From: Neisseria mucosa
GTDB lineage: Bacteria; Pseudomonadota; Gammaproteobacteria; Burkholderiales; Neisseriaceae
Reading direction: 5' to 3'
Length of the DNA: 64,000 nt
Assembly: GCF_003044445.1 (NCBI RefSeq)
Contig: NZ_POWX01000011.1
Span: forward strand, 22,045 to 86,044
The notes beneath the pieces are model-generated. The model searched no databases. It was not told where the DNA came from and worked only from the letters and a program-made list of their open reading frames with translations. Below are positions 9,072-18,061 of this stretch, one piece after another (within the stretch, counting starts at the first letter, position 1; the number at the start of each line of letters is the position of its first letter). A program made the position numbers and the translations under genes.

Positions 9072-9797
9072 ATGGCAAACATTAAACTCAAAACACATCT
9101 TTCTTACATCCTGCTCGCTTCCGTATTGCTTTCCGGCTGCCAGAATTATGAGGTAGACCAAAGCCGTCGCAGCAAAATCGCGCAATTTGCCATCAACCAT
9201 CCTGTTGCGGCGCAAGTGATCGGCGTTGAAGACAAAAACTCGACCAACCTGACCAGCAACGCCGCACGCTTTGCCACCCGGACCGGTTTAGACGACCGTG
9301 CCAACGGCGAAGGACGCGGGACGCAGGTCAATGCCGTCCGTCAAGCCTTATGGCAGGCCGCTATTTCCTCCCAATTTGACAGCGAAATTGCAGACAGGGC
9401 CGGCAATGCCTATCTGACCGATATGGAGATTCGAGAGGGCAAAACCGATTATTACAGCCGTTTCCTTGCCGACCAAGCTGTTGATCAGCGCAACAACCGT
9501 ATCGGACGCAGCATCGGCAGCGGCAAGCCTGGTGCGGACATGAAAGCACTCCTGCAAAGTGTTTTGTTCTACTACCACAAGGTAGGTCTGTGGACCGCCT
9601 CCGAAGTCAAAGCCTCCGGCCGTAAAGTATGGAGAATCAGCCAAGAAAAATTAAGCGAAGCAGAATATCGCCGCGCTTTGAAAAACATCGCTCCGCTGAA
9701 CACCAACGGAATGTTGCCGAACGAACAAAACCTCAAAACGGATACGTTCAAAGAAATTAAAAAAACAGTCAAAGTGATTACCAAAGTCGAAGACTGA
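9072..9797 (+). CDS. Putative lipoprotein
   Basis: A 241-residue protein with a classic lipoprotein signal peptide: basic start, hydrophobic core and lipobox LLSGC, giving a lipidated cysteine at about residue 24. The mature part contains NAVRQALWQAAISSQFDSEI and a nearby GNAYLTDMEI. This resembles a DUF6973-like helical domain found in many secreted or surface bacterial proteins, but I am not certain of the match. No catalytic motif is obvious. The gene stands alone and ends before a DUS hairpin at 9864-9904. Confidence 0.7.
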   Translation: MANIKLKTHLSYILLASVLLSGCQNYEVDQSRRSKIAQFAINHPVAAQVIGVEDKNSTNLTSNAARFATRTGLDDRANGEGRGTQVNAVRQALWQAAISSQFDSEIADRAGNAYLTDMEIREGKTDYYSRFLADQAVDQRNNRIGRSIGSGKPGADMKALLQSVLFYYHKVGLWTASEVKASGRKVWRISQEKLSEAEYRRALKNIAPLNTNGMLPNEQNLKTDTFKEIKKTVKVITKVED

Positions 9798-9863
9798 TTC
9801 GTATCAACATCCTACCTACTGCTTCAGTAATCCCCCAAAACGGCGTAAACTGTCGCAAACCCA

Positions 9864-9904
9864 TTTTCAGACGACCCCTGCTTGCAAAGAGGTCGTCTGA
9901 AAAC
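9864..9904. terminator. Inverted-DUS hairpin between the lipoprotein gene and hemB
   Basis: TTTTCAGACGACC and GGTCGTCTGAAAA face each other around a short loop. It probably terminates the upstream lipoprotein gene. hemB begins 46 bases later. Confidence 0.7.
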
Positions 9905-9950
9905 ATTTCTCCTGCCGATTTAGCTGTTTCCAGAAGGACAAAGGACGATT

Positions 9951-10952
9951 ATGAACTTCCCACCGCGTTACGTTTCCGCCACCCGTATGCGCCGCATGCG
10001 CAAAGACGATTTCTCCCGCCGCCTGATGCGCGAGCATACCCTGACCGCAGACGATTTGATTTACCCCGTTTTCGTACTCGAAGGCAGCAACCAAGAAGAA
10101 GCTGTCTCCTCCATGCCCGGCGTGAAACGGCAAAGCCTGGACAAATTATTGTTCACCGCCGAAGAAGCCCTCAAACTCGGCATCCCCATGCTGGCACTCT
10201 TCCCCGTCGTTACCCAAAATAAAACCGACTTGGCGGAAGAAGCCTACAACCCCGAAGGACTCGTGCCAACCGTCGTACGTACCCTGCGCGAAAAATTCCC
10301 CGAACTCGGCATCATGACCGACGTCGCTCTCGACCCCTACACCATCCACGGGCAAGACGGGCTGACCGATGCAAACGGCTACGTCCTCAACGACGAAACC
10401 ATCGAAGTTTTGGTGAAACAAGCCTTGTGCCATGCCGACGCAGGCGCGCAAGTCGTCGCTCCGTCCGACATGATGGACGGCCGCATCCTCGCCATCCGTG
10501 AAGCCCTTGAAGACGCAGGGCACATCCACACCCGCATCATGGCGTATTCCGCCAAATACGCTTCCGCTTTTTATGGCCCGTTCCGCGATGCGGTCGGCAG
10601 TTCCGGCAATCTGGGCAAAGCCGACAAGAAAACCTACCAAATGGACCCCGCCAATACCGACGAAGCCCTGCACGAAGTCGCCCTCGACATTCAGGAAGGC
10701 GCGGATATGGTGATGGTCAAACCCGGTCTTCCTTATCTTGACGTTGTCCGCCGCGTCAAAGACGAGTTCGGCGTACCGACCTACGCCTACCAAGTTTCCG
10801 GCGAATACGCCATGCTTCAAGCCGCGATTCAAAACGGCTGGCTGGACGGCGAAAAAGTCATACTCGAAAGCCTGCTCGCCTTCAAACGCGCCGGTGCCGA
10901 CGGTATTCTGACTTATTACGCTCTCGAAGCTGCCAAATTACTGAAAAAATAA
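9951..10952 (+). CDS. hemB: Delta-aminolevulinic acid dehydratase (porphobilinogen synthase)
   Basis: A 333-residue HemB. It condenses two 5-aminolevulinate molecules to porphobilinogen in the cytoplasm, the second committed step of haem synthesis. Schiff-base lysines are visible in MAYSAKYASAFYGP (about residue 204) and VMVKPGLPY (about 257). The metal region reads DVALDPYTIHGQDG, lacking the cysteine triad of zinc enzymes such as E. coli HemB. That places it with the Pseudomonas-type magnesium-dependent enzymes. The RXXR repeats near the start (RMRRMRKDDFSRRLMREH) are typical. It is monocistronic between DUS hairpins. Confidence 0.97.
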   Translation: MNFPPRYVSATRMRRMRKDDFSRRLMREHTLTADDLIYPVFVLEGSNQEEAVSSMPGVKRQSLDKLLFTAEEALKLGIPMLALFPVVTQNKTDLAEEAYNPEGLVPTVVRTLREKFPELGIMTDVALDPYTIHGQDGLTDANGYVLNDETIEVLVKQALCHADAGAQVVAPSDMMDGRILAIREALEDAGHIHTRIMAYSAKYASAFYGPFRDAVGSSGNLGKADKKTYQMDPANTDEALHEVALDIQEGADMVMVKPGLPYLDVVRRVKDEFGVPTYAYQVSGEYAMLQAAIQNGWLDGEKVILESLLAFKRAGADGILTYYALEAAKLLKK

Positions 10953-11035
10953 AACACACATAACGGCATTGGTTTTCCTGTAAACTATCCCAATGCCGGA
11001 CATTGTAAAGCCAGCAAAAAGCTGATTGAAAAGCA

Positions 11036-11068
11036 AAAGGTCGTCTGAAAATGTTCAGACGACCTTTC
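11036..11068. terminator. Inverted-DUS terminator after hemB
   Basis: AAAAGGTCGTCTGAAAA and its complement with almost no loop, followed by TTTCC. It closes hemB and lies 160 bases before trxB. Confidence 0.75.
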
Positions 11069-11166
11069 CTCAATATACCTTCCAAATAACTGATTTACCA
11101 TTCACAATCGACCCTTGTTAATTTCAATACTGCCAACATATCCCCATCATGCAAACGGACGCAGCT

Positions 11167-11187
11167 TAGATTTTCAAGTAAAATCTA
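11167..11187. promoter_or_regulatory. Perfect 8-bp inverted repeat upstream of trxB
   Basis: TAGATTTT and AAAATCTA are separated by CAAGT, 43 bases before the trxB start. There is no T-run, so it looks more like an operator or a 5'-leader hairpin than a terminator. Not a DUS or CREE. Confidence 0.4.
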
Positions 11188-11229
11188 CCTCGTCTGAAAC
11201 ACACTCAATCTCTCAGTAAGGAAAACATC

Positions 11230-12180
11230 ATGAGCAACCATCACAAACTCATCATCCTCGGCTCAGGTCCTGCCGGCTACACCGCCGCCGTCTATGCCGC
11301 CCGCGCTAACCTCAAGCCCGTCATCATTACCGGTGTCGAACAGGGCGGACAACTGATGACCACCACCGAAGTCGACAACTGGCCCGCCGACGCGGAAGGC
11401 GTACAAGGCCCGGAACTGATGGCGCGTTTCCTTGCCCATGCCGAGCGTTTCGGCACTGAAATGATTTTCGACCAAATCCACACCGTCGATTTACAAAACC
11501 GCCCCTTCACCCTCAAAGGCGACATGGGCGAATACACTTGCGACGCGCTGATCGTCGCTACCGGCGCATCCGCCAAATATCTGGGGCTGCCCAGCGAAGA
11601 AACTTTTGCGGGCAAAGGCGTATCCGCCTGCGCGACCTGCGACGGTTTCTTCTATAAACAACAAGACGTGGCAGTCGTCGGCGGCGGCAATACTGCCGTA
11701 GAGGAAGCCCTTTACCTCGCCAACATTGCCAACACCGTTACCCTGATTCACCGCCGCGACAGCTTCCGCGCCGAAAAAATCATGGTGGACAAACTCATGC
11801 AGCGCGTTGAAGAAGGCAAAATCATCCTCAAGCTCAACAGCAATCTGGATGAAGTCTTGGGCGACGAAGGCGGCGTTACCGGCGCCCGTCTGAAACACAA
11901 CGACGGCACTACCGAAGACATCGCCGTCAAAGGCGTGTTCATCGCCATCGGCCATAAACCCAACACTGACATTTTCAAAGGACAACTCGATATGGACGAA
12001 ACCGGCTACCTGAAAACCAAAGGCGGTACGGGCGACAACGTCGGCGCGACCAATATCGAAGGCGTATGGGCGGCAGGCGACGTCAAAGACCACACCTACC
12101 GCCAAGCTATCACCAGCGCAGCCTCAGGTTGCCAAGCCGCACTTGATGCCGAACGCTGGCTCGACCGCCAAGGGTTGTAA
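11230..12180 (+). CDS. trxB: Thioredoxin reductase
   Basis: A 316-residue low-molecular-weight thioredoxin reductase, which reduces thioredoxin with NADPH via FAD. The FAD-binding GSGPAGYTAAVYAARANL is at the N-terminus, the redox motif CATC at residues 134-137, the NADPH-binding GGGNTAVEEALYL follows, and AAGDVKDHTYRQAITSAASG near the C-terminus completes the FAD site. Length and order are standard. The start has a good upstream GTAAGGA site. It is monocistronic; the region before it holds a perfect hairpin (11167-11187) that could be regulatory. Confidence 0.97.
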   Translation: MSNHHKLIILGSGPAGYTAAVYAARANLKPVIITGVEQGGQLMTTTEVDNWPADAEGVQGPELMARFLAHAERFGTEMIFDQIHTVDLQNRPFTLKGDMGEYTCDALIVATGASAKYLGLPSEETFAGKGVSACATCDGFFYKQQDVAVVGGGNTAVEEALYLANIANTVTLIHRRDSFRAEKIMVDKLMQRVEEGKIILKLNSNLDEVLGDEGGVTGARLKHNDGTTEDIAVKGVFIAIGHKPNTDIFKGQLDMDETGYLKTKGGTGDNVGATNIEGVWAAGDVKDHTYRQAITSAASGCQAALDAERWLDRQGL

Positions 12181-12280
12181 AACAACTCTGTACTGGGTAA
12201 AGGCAGCTCGATTAACTCATTCCAAACGGACAGGCTGCGAACCCGATGTCCATATGGCATTCTAAAAAGTAAAGTATAAG

Positions 12281-12342
12281 AAAAGGTCGTCTGAAAGGTT
12301 TTTAGCGAAACCCGCTATGTTTGTTTTCAGACGACCTTTTTG
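12281..12342. terminator. DUS hairpin with nested TAGCG/CGCTA loop
   Basis: Two DUS arms enclose a loop that itself forms TAGCG-AAACC-CGCTA (12303-12317). The right arm ends in a T-rich stretch. It probably terminates trxB. The same kind of loop recurs at 39070-39126 and, in altered form, at 20199-20277 and 45174-45239. Confidence 0.65.
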
Positions 12343-12419
12343 TTTAAATCAGGATATTTCAAACAGAGCAACCACATTACAACCCTCTAATTCTGACAAC
12401 CGTCATTCCTCTTTCTACT

Positions 12420-12526
12420 TATAGTGGATTAAATTTAAATCAGGACAAGGCGACGAAGCCGCAGACAGTACAGATAGTACGGCAAGGCGAGGCAACGCTG
12501 TACTGGTTTAAAGTTAATCCACTATA
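12420..12526. repeat. Correia repeat enclosed element (CREE), 107 bp
   Basis: Full short-form CREE bounded by TATAGTGGATTA and TAATCCACTATA, with the usual AGGACAAGGCGACGAAGCC core. It lies between trxB and the 3' end of ftsH. These elements behave as non-autonomous MITEs and can carry promoters. Together with two terminators it fills most of the 448-base gap 12181-12628. Confidence 0.95.
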
Positions 12527-12591
12527 TAACAATAAAACTATACAAACTGTACTTCCTCGCCTTACCTGTTTTGTAACAGTCATAATAAAAT

Positions 12592-12621
12592 AAAAACGGC
12601 AGCTTTAATAAGCTGCCGTTT
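12592..12621. terminator. Rho-independent terminator of ftsH
   Basis: AAAACGGCAGCTT and AAGCTGCCGTTTT around a four-base loop, 8 bases beyond the ftsH stop on the minus strand. It is a conventional GC hairpin with A/T flanks and is not built from DUS. Confidence 0.85.
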
Positions 12622-12628
12622 TCCATAT

Positions 12629-14584
12629 TTATGATTTATTTGCCGAGTCTTCAAAAGCTTCAATTGGAGCAGATTCCTGAACAACGGTTTCCTGAGGTTC
12701 AGGCTCTGTTTGAAGTTCGGATGGTTCCGCATTATCCTGACGTATATTGTGGCTATAATCTTTAGGCGGGCTAGGTTGTTTGCCTGCCATAATTTCCAAC
12801 ACTTGATCACGATCGATGGTTTCCCAATCCATTAAGGCTTTGCACATGGTTTCCATTTTATCGCGGTTTTCATCAAGGATTTTGTAGGCCACCTGATATT
12901 GTTCGTCCAAAATACGGCGTACTTCAGCATCAATATCTTGTTGCGTTTTTTCAGAAATGTTTTGAGAACGGGTAACGCTGCGTCCCAAGAACACTTCACC
13001 TTCATTCTCTGCATAAACCATTACGCCCATTTTATCGCTCATGCCGTAACGGGTTACCATCTCCCGCGCTATTTGCGTAGCACGTTCGAAATCATTGGAC
13101 GCGCCGGTGGAAATACGGCCGACGAAGATGTCTTCGGCAATACGACCGCCAAACAAGATGGAAAGCTGACTCAACATTTGGTCTTTATACATGCTGATAC
13201 GGTCGCGTTCGGGAAGCTGCCAAGTCAAACCGAGCGCACGGCCGCGTGGCATGATGGTTACTTTATGAACGGGATCAGTAAACGGCAGGCTTTCGGCAAC
13301 AATCGCGTGACCAGCTTCATGGTAGGCAGTCGCACGTTTTTCGTCTTCATGCATTACCATGCTGCGGCGTTCGGGACCCATATAGATTTTGTCTTTGGCA
13401 TCTTCAAAATCGCTTTGGTCGACTTTGGTTTTATTCCGACGGCCTGCAAACAGGGCGGCTTCATTAACCAAGTTTGCCAAATCCGCACCGGAAAAACCAG
13501 GAGTACCTCGGGCCAAAGAACCCAAATCAACAGATGCATCCAAAGGCACTTTTTTTGCGTGTACTCTCAAAATCTGTTCGCGGCCGCGAATATCGGGTAG
13601 TGGAACCACCACTTGTCGGTCGAAACGGCCAGGACGTTGTAAGGCAGGATCTAATACGTCCGGACGGTTGGTTGCGGCAATGACGATAACGGTCTGGTTG
13701 CTTTCAAAACCGTCCATTTCTACCAAAAGCTGGTTCAAGGTTTGTTCGCGCTCATCATTACCGCCGCCCAAACCGGCACCGCGCTGACGGCCGACAGCAT
13801 CGATTTCGTCAATAAAAATGATACAAGGGGCGTTTTTCTTCGCTTGTTCAAACATATCGCGCACACGGCTTGCACCGACCCCGACGAACATTTCAACAAA
13901 GTCAGAACCTGAGATGCTGAAGAACGGTACGCCTGCTTCGCCTGCTATGGCTTTTGCCAGCAAAGTTTTACCTGTGCCCGGACTGCCCGCCAGTAAGATA
14001 CCGCGCGGAACGCGTCCGCCCAAACTTTGATAACGGCTTGGAGCTTTCAGGTAATCAACGATTTCCTGCACTTCCTCTTTTGCCTCATCACAACCGGCAA
14101 CATCAGCAAAGGTAACTTTGTTGGCATCTTTGTCCAGAAGGCGGGCACGGCTTTTACCGAAAGAGAATGCACCACCCTTACCGCCACCACCGCTTTGCAT
14201 ACGCATAAAATAAAACCATGCGCCAATCAACAGCAATACCGGCAACAGGCTGTAAAACAGGCTGGCGAGCATGCTTGGTTTTTCTTCGGGGATAACGTTG
14301 ACGCGGACTTTATTGTCCAAAAGCGTTTTAACCAAATTATCGTCCAAAGGCGCATTGGTGAAGAAAGAGGTTTTATCGGTACGCTCCCCCCTAACTAGAT
14401 AGCCGATGATAGCGGAACCTTCGATATTGACACTTGCCACTTCACCGTTGTTTACCTGTTGGATAAATTGAGAGTATTCGATTTGCTGCTTGTTTTCCTG
14501 CTTGCTGGTCAGAGCGTTGAATGCGGCCATCAGGCCGACGCACAAAGCAACCCAGAGCAGAATTGACTTAAAGGTATTCCCCAC
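12629..14584 (-). CDS. ftsH: ATP-dependent zinc metalloprotease FtsH
   Basis: A 651-residue membrane-anchored AAA+ protease that degrades misassembled membrane proteins and short-lived cytosolic regulators. Two N-terminal transmembrane segments flank a periplasmic domain. The AAA module shows Walker A GSPGTGKT near residue 201, the pore loop EMFVGVGAS and Walker B IIFIDEIDA. The zinc motif HEAGH is at about residue 421. The start is GTG at 14584 and matches the family N-terminus. A four-codon ATG minicistron (14599-14585) ends directly against this GTG. rlmE is upstream in the same direction, the E. coli order. Confidence 0.97.
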   Translation of the reverse strand: MGNTFKSILLWVALCVGLMAAFNALTSKQENKQQIEYSQFIQQVNNGEVASVNIEGSAIIGYLVRGERTDKTSFFTNAPLDDNLVKTLLDNKVRVNVIPEEKPSMLASLFYSLLPVLLLIGAWFYFMRMQSGGGGKGGAFSFGKSRARLLDKDANKVTFADVAGCDEAKEEVQEIVDYLKAPSRYQSLGGRVPRGILLAGSPGTGKTLLAKAIAGEAGVPFFSISGSDFVEMFVGVGASRVRDMFEQAKKNAPCIIFIDEIDAVGRQRGAGLGGGNDEREQTLNQLLVEMDGFESNQTVIVIAATNRPDVLDPALQRPGRFDRQVVVPLPDIRGREQILRVHAKKVPLDASVDLGSLARGTPGFSGADLANLVNEAALFAGRRNKTKVDQSDFEDAKDKIYMGPERRSMVMHEDEKRATAYHEAGHAIVAESLPFTDPVHKVTIMPRGRALGLTWQLPERDRISMYKDQMLSQLSILFGGRIAEDIFVGRISTGASNDFERATQIAREMVTRYGMSDKMGVMVYAENEGEVFLGRSVTRSQNISEKTQQDIDAEVRRILDEQYQVAYKILDENRDKMETMCKALMDWETIDRDQVLEIMAGKQPSPPKDYSHNIRQDNAEPSELQTEPEPQETVVQESAPIEAFEDSANKS

Positions 14585-14648
14585 TTAGCCAGGCTCCATG
14601 ATATAAAGATAAACGAAAGAAAGATTTTAAAACACGCTGCTTGTATTG

Positions 14649-15269
14649 TCAGCGTTTATTTTTTCCTAATAAATAAATCTCACTGGAACGATTGCGCGAT
14701 GCCTCGGGCTTGCGCGTCTGCACCGTTCCGAAGATTTCACGCATGGCTGCCATATATTCCTGATAGCCCGCTCCCTGAAATACTTTCACCAAAAAGCTGC
14801 CGCCCGTTTTTAAATGATTGACTGCAAAGTCCAAAGCCAGTTCGCACAAGTAAAAGCTGCGTGCTTGGTCGGTTACAGCGTTACCCGACATATTGGGTGC
14901 CATATCGCAAATTACAAGGTCTAGCGGACGGTCGTCCAGCAAGGTCTCAAATTGCGCCAATACGTCATTTTCCCTGAAGTCTCCCTGAATAAAAGAAACA
15001 CCTTCTATTTCATCCATGGGCAGGATATCCAATGCGAACACGCGCCCTGAATTGCCGACCAGTTTTGCCGCGACTTGCGACCAGCTTCCCGGCGCGCTGC
15101 CTAAATCCGCCAAAACCGTGCCGGGTTTGATTAATTTGTCTTTTTCGTTGATTTCCAGCAGTTTATATGCGGCGCGGGCGCGATAGCCGTCTTTTTGTGC
15201 CATGTGGACGTAATGATCGTTGACGTGTTCGTGAAGCCAGGCTTTTGATGATTTTGAACGTACTGCCAT
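14649..15269 (-). CDS. rlmE: 23S rRNA 2'-O-methyltransferase RlmE
   Basis: A 206-residue RlmE (FtsJ/RrmJ), the enzyme that methylates the ribose of U2552 in the 23S A-loop late in 50S assembly. The SAM-binding motif DLGSAPGSWSQVA lies near residue 55. The lysine near the N-terminus (YRARAAYKLLEI), the aspartate of VICDMAPN and the lysine of GGSFLVKVF fit the K-D-K catalytic set. It sits upstream of ftsH with a 64-base gap and is divergent from yhbY, an arrangement conserved in proteobacteria. Confidence 0.96.
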   Translation of the reverse strand: MAVRSKSSKAWLHEHVNDHYVHMAQKDGYRARAAYKLLEINEKDKLIKPGTVLADLGSAPGSWSQVAAKLVGNSGRVFALDILPMDEIEGVSFIQGDFRENDVLAQFETLLDDRPLDLVICDMAPNMSGNAVTDQARSFYLCELALDFAVNHLKTGGSFLVKVFQGAGYQEYMAAMREIFGTVQTRKPEASRNRSSEIYLLGKNKR

Positions 15270-15377
15270 AATTTATTTAATGATATAGAGAAACGCCGTA
15301 TTGTACGTTATTTTCCCCCGAGATTGCGCCAAATCGCGTACAATGCCGCATTATTCTTTCTTTTCAAGCATTAGAAC

Positions 15378-15662
15378 ATGACTGACAATAAATTAAGCAC
15401 CAAAGAAATTTTGGAATTGAAAGCCCGCGCCCATCACCTTCATCCCGTTGTAATGGTGGGACAACAAGGCTTGACCGAGTCCGTTATCAAAGAAACCGAT
15501 GCCGCCCTGACAGCGCATGAGTTAATCAAAGTCCGTGTATTCGGCGACGACCGAGCCGAACGCGTTGAAATTTGCAATGCGTTGTGCGAAGCCGTCGATG
15601 CGCAACTGGTTCAGCATATCGGTAAGCTGTTGGTGTTGTGGCGTAAAAACTTGGAGGCTTGA
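15378..15662 (+). CDS. yhbY: YhbY/CRS1-YhbY (CRM) domain RNA-binding protein
   Basis: A 94-residue single CRM-domain protein. The family associates with pre-50S ribosomal particles. The GxxG-type loop is seen in VMVGQQGLTESVI, and the fold signature KVRVFGDDRAER follows. The gene is divergent from rlmE-ftsH, as in E. coli, supporting a role in ribosome assembly. A DUS hairpin follows at 15689-15726. Confidence 0.92.
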   Translation: MTDNKLSTKEILELKARAHHLHPVVMVGQQGLTESVIKETDAALTAHELIKVRVFGDDRAERVEICNALCEAVDAQLVQHIGKLLVLWRKNLEA

Positions 15663-15688
15663 GAAAGCGTTTGGTTCCAAACAATGAG

Positions 15689-15726
15689 AGGTCGTCTGAA
15701 AAACCATCAAGGCTTTCAGACGACCT
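15689..15726. terminator. Inverted-DUS terminator after yhbY
   Basis: Paired DUS with a short loop 27 bases beyond the yhbY stop. Confidence 0.75.
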
Positions 15727-15789
15727 TCGTTTAATAAATCTTGAAATCAGTATAGAAACAACAGCAGATTATTTATCCCTTGATATAAA

Positions 15790-15832
15790 AGGTCGTCTGA
15801 AAACCCTGATTGGGGATTTTCAGACGACCTTT
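15790..15832. terminator. Inverted-DUS terminator of the TonB receptor gene
   Basis: Second paired DUS in this convergent gap, 28 bases beyond the receptor stop on the minus strand. Each of the two facing genes therefore has its own DUS hairpin. Confidence 0.75.
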
Positions 15833-15859
15833 GTCTTTGCCGGTTGGTCTGTTCGGATA

Positions 15860-18061
15860 TTAGAAATCCAATTCCGCTTTCAGCCAGTAGGTACGCGGCA
15901 TGCCGACGACGGCGAAGCTGCGGTCGTATTGGCCGCGCTGTACCTGCCAATAGTTTTTGTTGAACAGGTTTTCCACCGAGCTGCTGACGGTCAGGGTATT
16001 TTTGCCGAGCTTGGTTTTGTAGCGCGCGCCTACGTCAACCAAGGTATAGGACGGCAGTTTATATTGGCGTTCAGTATCTTGGAAAGACTTACCGTAGTAT
16101 TGGATATTGCTTTTCAAAGTCAGACCTTGGACAAATGGCGTATCCCATTCGATACCTGCTTTGGCAATAACACGCGGGCTAGCAACCTGATTACCATTTG
16201 TTAAAGTATTATTGTAACGCGGATAATCCTTCAACTGCGCTTTCAGATACATAATGCCAAAGCTCGGACGAAGGGTTTTATTCATCAGGTTGGCATACGT
16301 ATTAAACTCAACACCACGGTTGATTTCTTTACCATGCTGCTCTTGCGTATTGCGCCAATAACCCGGACGGACGATTTGGAAAGCGTTCAGGCTGGTTACA
16401 ACATCACCCCAGTTTTTTCGTACACCCATTTCAATCTGTTTGCTGACACGAGGTTTGGACATTTCTCCAGTATCCTCGTTAGTCGCACCCGGTTCCAAAT
16501 CTTGCATATAGTTTCCATACACTACCATACCGGTATTAGGCACCCAAGCCGCTGCAAACATCGGACTGAATCGTTTTTTGCTGAACTTCACAGTAGAAGA
16601 GCGGCGGTTTGCATCAGTTTTTGCATTGCCTGTCAAATTTGGATGAGCAGTTTGTTTTACCCATTGATAACGTCCGCCCAAGGTTAAACGGATAGTATTA
16701 TCCGCGAAACCCAAAGTATCGGATATTGCAAGGCTGGGAGTCTCATAAGTCGTATGCTCTGTGCCTTGTATATTGGCAGGATTGTTGCGGTGGGTAATAG
16801 GGAAAACAGGGTTGTAGATGTTGGTATCCAAGGCATCGCCGTTGCGCGTTCCCTGATCGTGGTCGCGGTGTCGTTTAATATAATCGAATGAGGTAGCCCA
16901 ATTGTGAACAACCGGACCGGTTTCAAATTCACCACGCACTTTCAAATTACCGCTTGTTGTGCGTGAAAGGAATTCAAACGGTTGTGCGGCCTGCGCCGTG
17001 TAATTACCTAAATTACCGCCTTTTGCACGATTTTTCATGAGCAGTTGTGTAAACGAACCTTTATACACAGACTCCATATAACCTAAACCACCACTAACCT
17101 GCATATTGTAGTCAGTATCGTATTCGAAAGTCAGTGCATTCGTCATAGTCTTAGTTGTTTGCTCCTGCCAAGACGGGACAAGCAGGGTTTTGCCGCTCGG
17201 TGCGGCAGGCATGGCAAAGTTAAGATCCTGCATTTCATGAATACGCGCACGACCTCCCTCTGTATTACGGTGGTTATACATCGAATCGAAAGACAGACGT
17301 AATTTCTCACCACGATAATCAGTATTTAATGCAAATTCCTGATTATCTTCCTTATAACCTTTACGGGCGGTTTCACCTTTGCGGTATTTACCATTGAAAC
17401 GGATGCCAAACTGTTTGTTTTCACCAAAACGCTGACCGATATCGATTGCGCCTTCGGTACGATTTTTACTGAAAACCGCTAAACCGATTTTTCGGTTGCC
17501 TTCATCGGATGCTTTTTTGGTTTCGATGTTGACAGAAGAACCTGCTGCACCTTCAGGGTCCATACCGACAGTGGAACTTGAAGCACCTTTAATCAACTGT
17601 GCAGAAGAAACGCCGGCAGTCGGGGTGTGGTAATAAGAATAAAGACCTGCCAAGCCATTGATGCTAAACTGGCGGGCATCAAGTTGCAAACCACGGACAT
17701 AGACGCCTTGAATGGTGTTGCTTTCACCGCCGAACTGCATGGTAGAGGCATCGTTCTTGGCGATTGTATCGACTAATGTACGGGATGCGTTGTTTTCCAA
17801 TACTTTTTCATCGTAATTGACAACCGTAATCGGCGCTGTGAAAGCATTGGCTTTACCAAGTAGTCCCAAGTTCACGCGGTCGCGCAAGTCGCCGTCGCTG
17901 GCGATGGAGTAAGAGCGGGCGGCTTTGACGCGTTTGGCGTCGGCGCGGACATGGACTTCCTGCAACTGCTGTTGCACTGGGGCTTCGGGCGTCGCTTCAT
18001 CGGCGGCATAAGAAAACGCGCTCATAATCAAAAGCGGCATCAGGGCTAATTTGCTGTTCAT
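15860..18061 (-). CDS. TonB-dependent siderophore receptor
   Basis: A 733-residue outer-membrane receptor. A signal peptide (KLALMPLLIMSAFSYAA) is followed by a TonB-box-like LQEVHVRA, then a plug domain (NDASTMQFGGESNTIQGVYVRG, GMDPEGAAGSSVNIETKKA). The C-terminal beta barrel ends in the aromatic AELDF needed for barrel assembly. It should import a ferric siderophore using TonB/ExbBD energy. The frame runs back to 18154, but ATG 18061 has AAGGA just upstream and a proper signal peptide. A weak Fur-like site (about 11 of 19) is at 18172-18190. It is divergent from a YddA-type ABC protein. The ligand is unknown. Confidence 0.9.
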   Translation of the reverse strand: MNSKLALMPLLIMSAFSYAADEATPEAPVQQQLQEVHVRADAKRVKAARSYSIASDGDLRDRVNLGLLGKANAFTAPITVVNYDEKVLENNASRTLVDTIAKNDASTMQFGGESNTIQGVYVRGLQLDARQFSINGLAGLYSYYHTPTAGVSSAQLIKGASSSTVGMDPEGAAGSSVNIETKKASDEGNRKIGLAVFSKNRTEGAIDIGQRFGENKQFGIRFNGKYRKGETARKGYKEDNQEFALNTDYRGEKLRLSFDSMYNHRNTEGGRARIHEMQDLNFAMPAAPSGKTLLVPSWQEQTTKTMTNALTFEYDTDYNMQVSGGLGYMESVYKGSFTQLLMKNRAKGGNLGNYTAQAAQPFEFLSRTTSGNLKVRGEFETGPVVHNWATSFDYIKRHRDHDQGTRNGDALDTNIYNPVFPITHRNNPANIQGTEHTTYETPSLAISDTLGFADNTIRLTLGGRYQWVKQTAHPNLTGNAKTDANRRSSTVKFSKKRFSPMFAAAWVPNTGMVVYGNYMQDLEPGATNEDTGEMSKPRVSKQIEMGVRKNWGDVVTSLNAFQIVRPGYWRNTQEQHGKEINRGVEFNTYANLMNKTLRPSFGIMYLKAQLKDYPRYNNTLTNGNQVASPRVIAKAGIEWDTPFVQGLTLKSNIQYYGKSFQDTERQYKLPSYTLVDVGARYKTKLGKNTLTVSSSVENLFNKNYWQVQRGQYDRSFAVVGMPRTYWLKAELDF

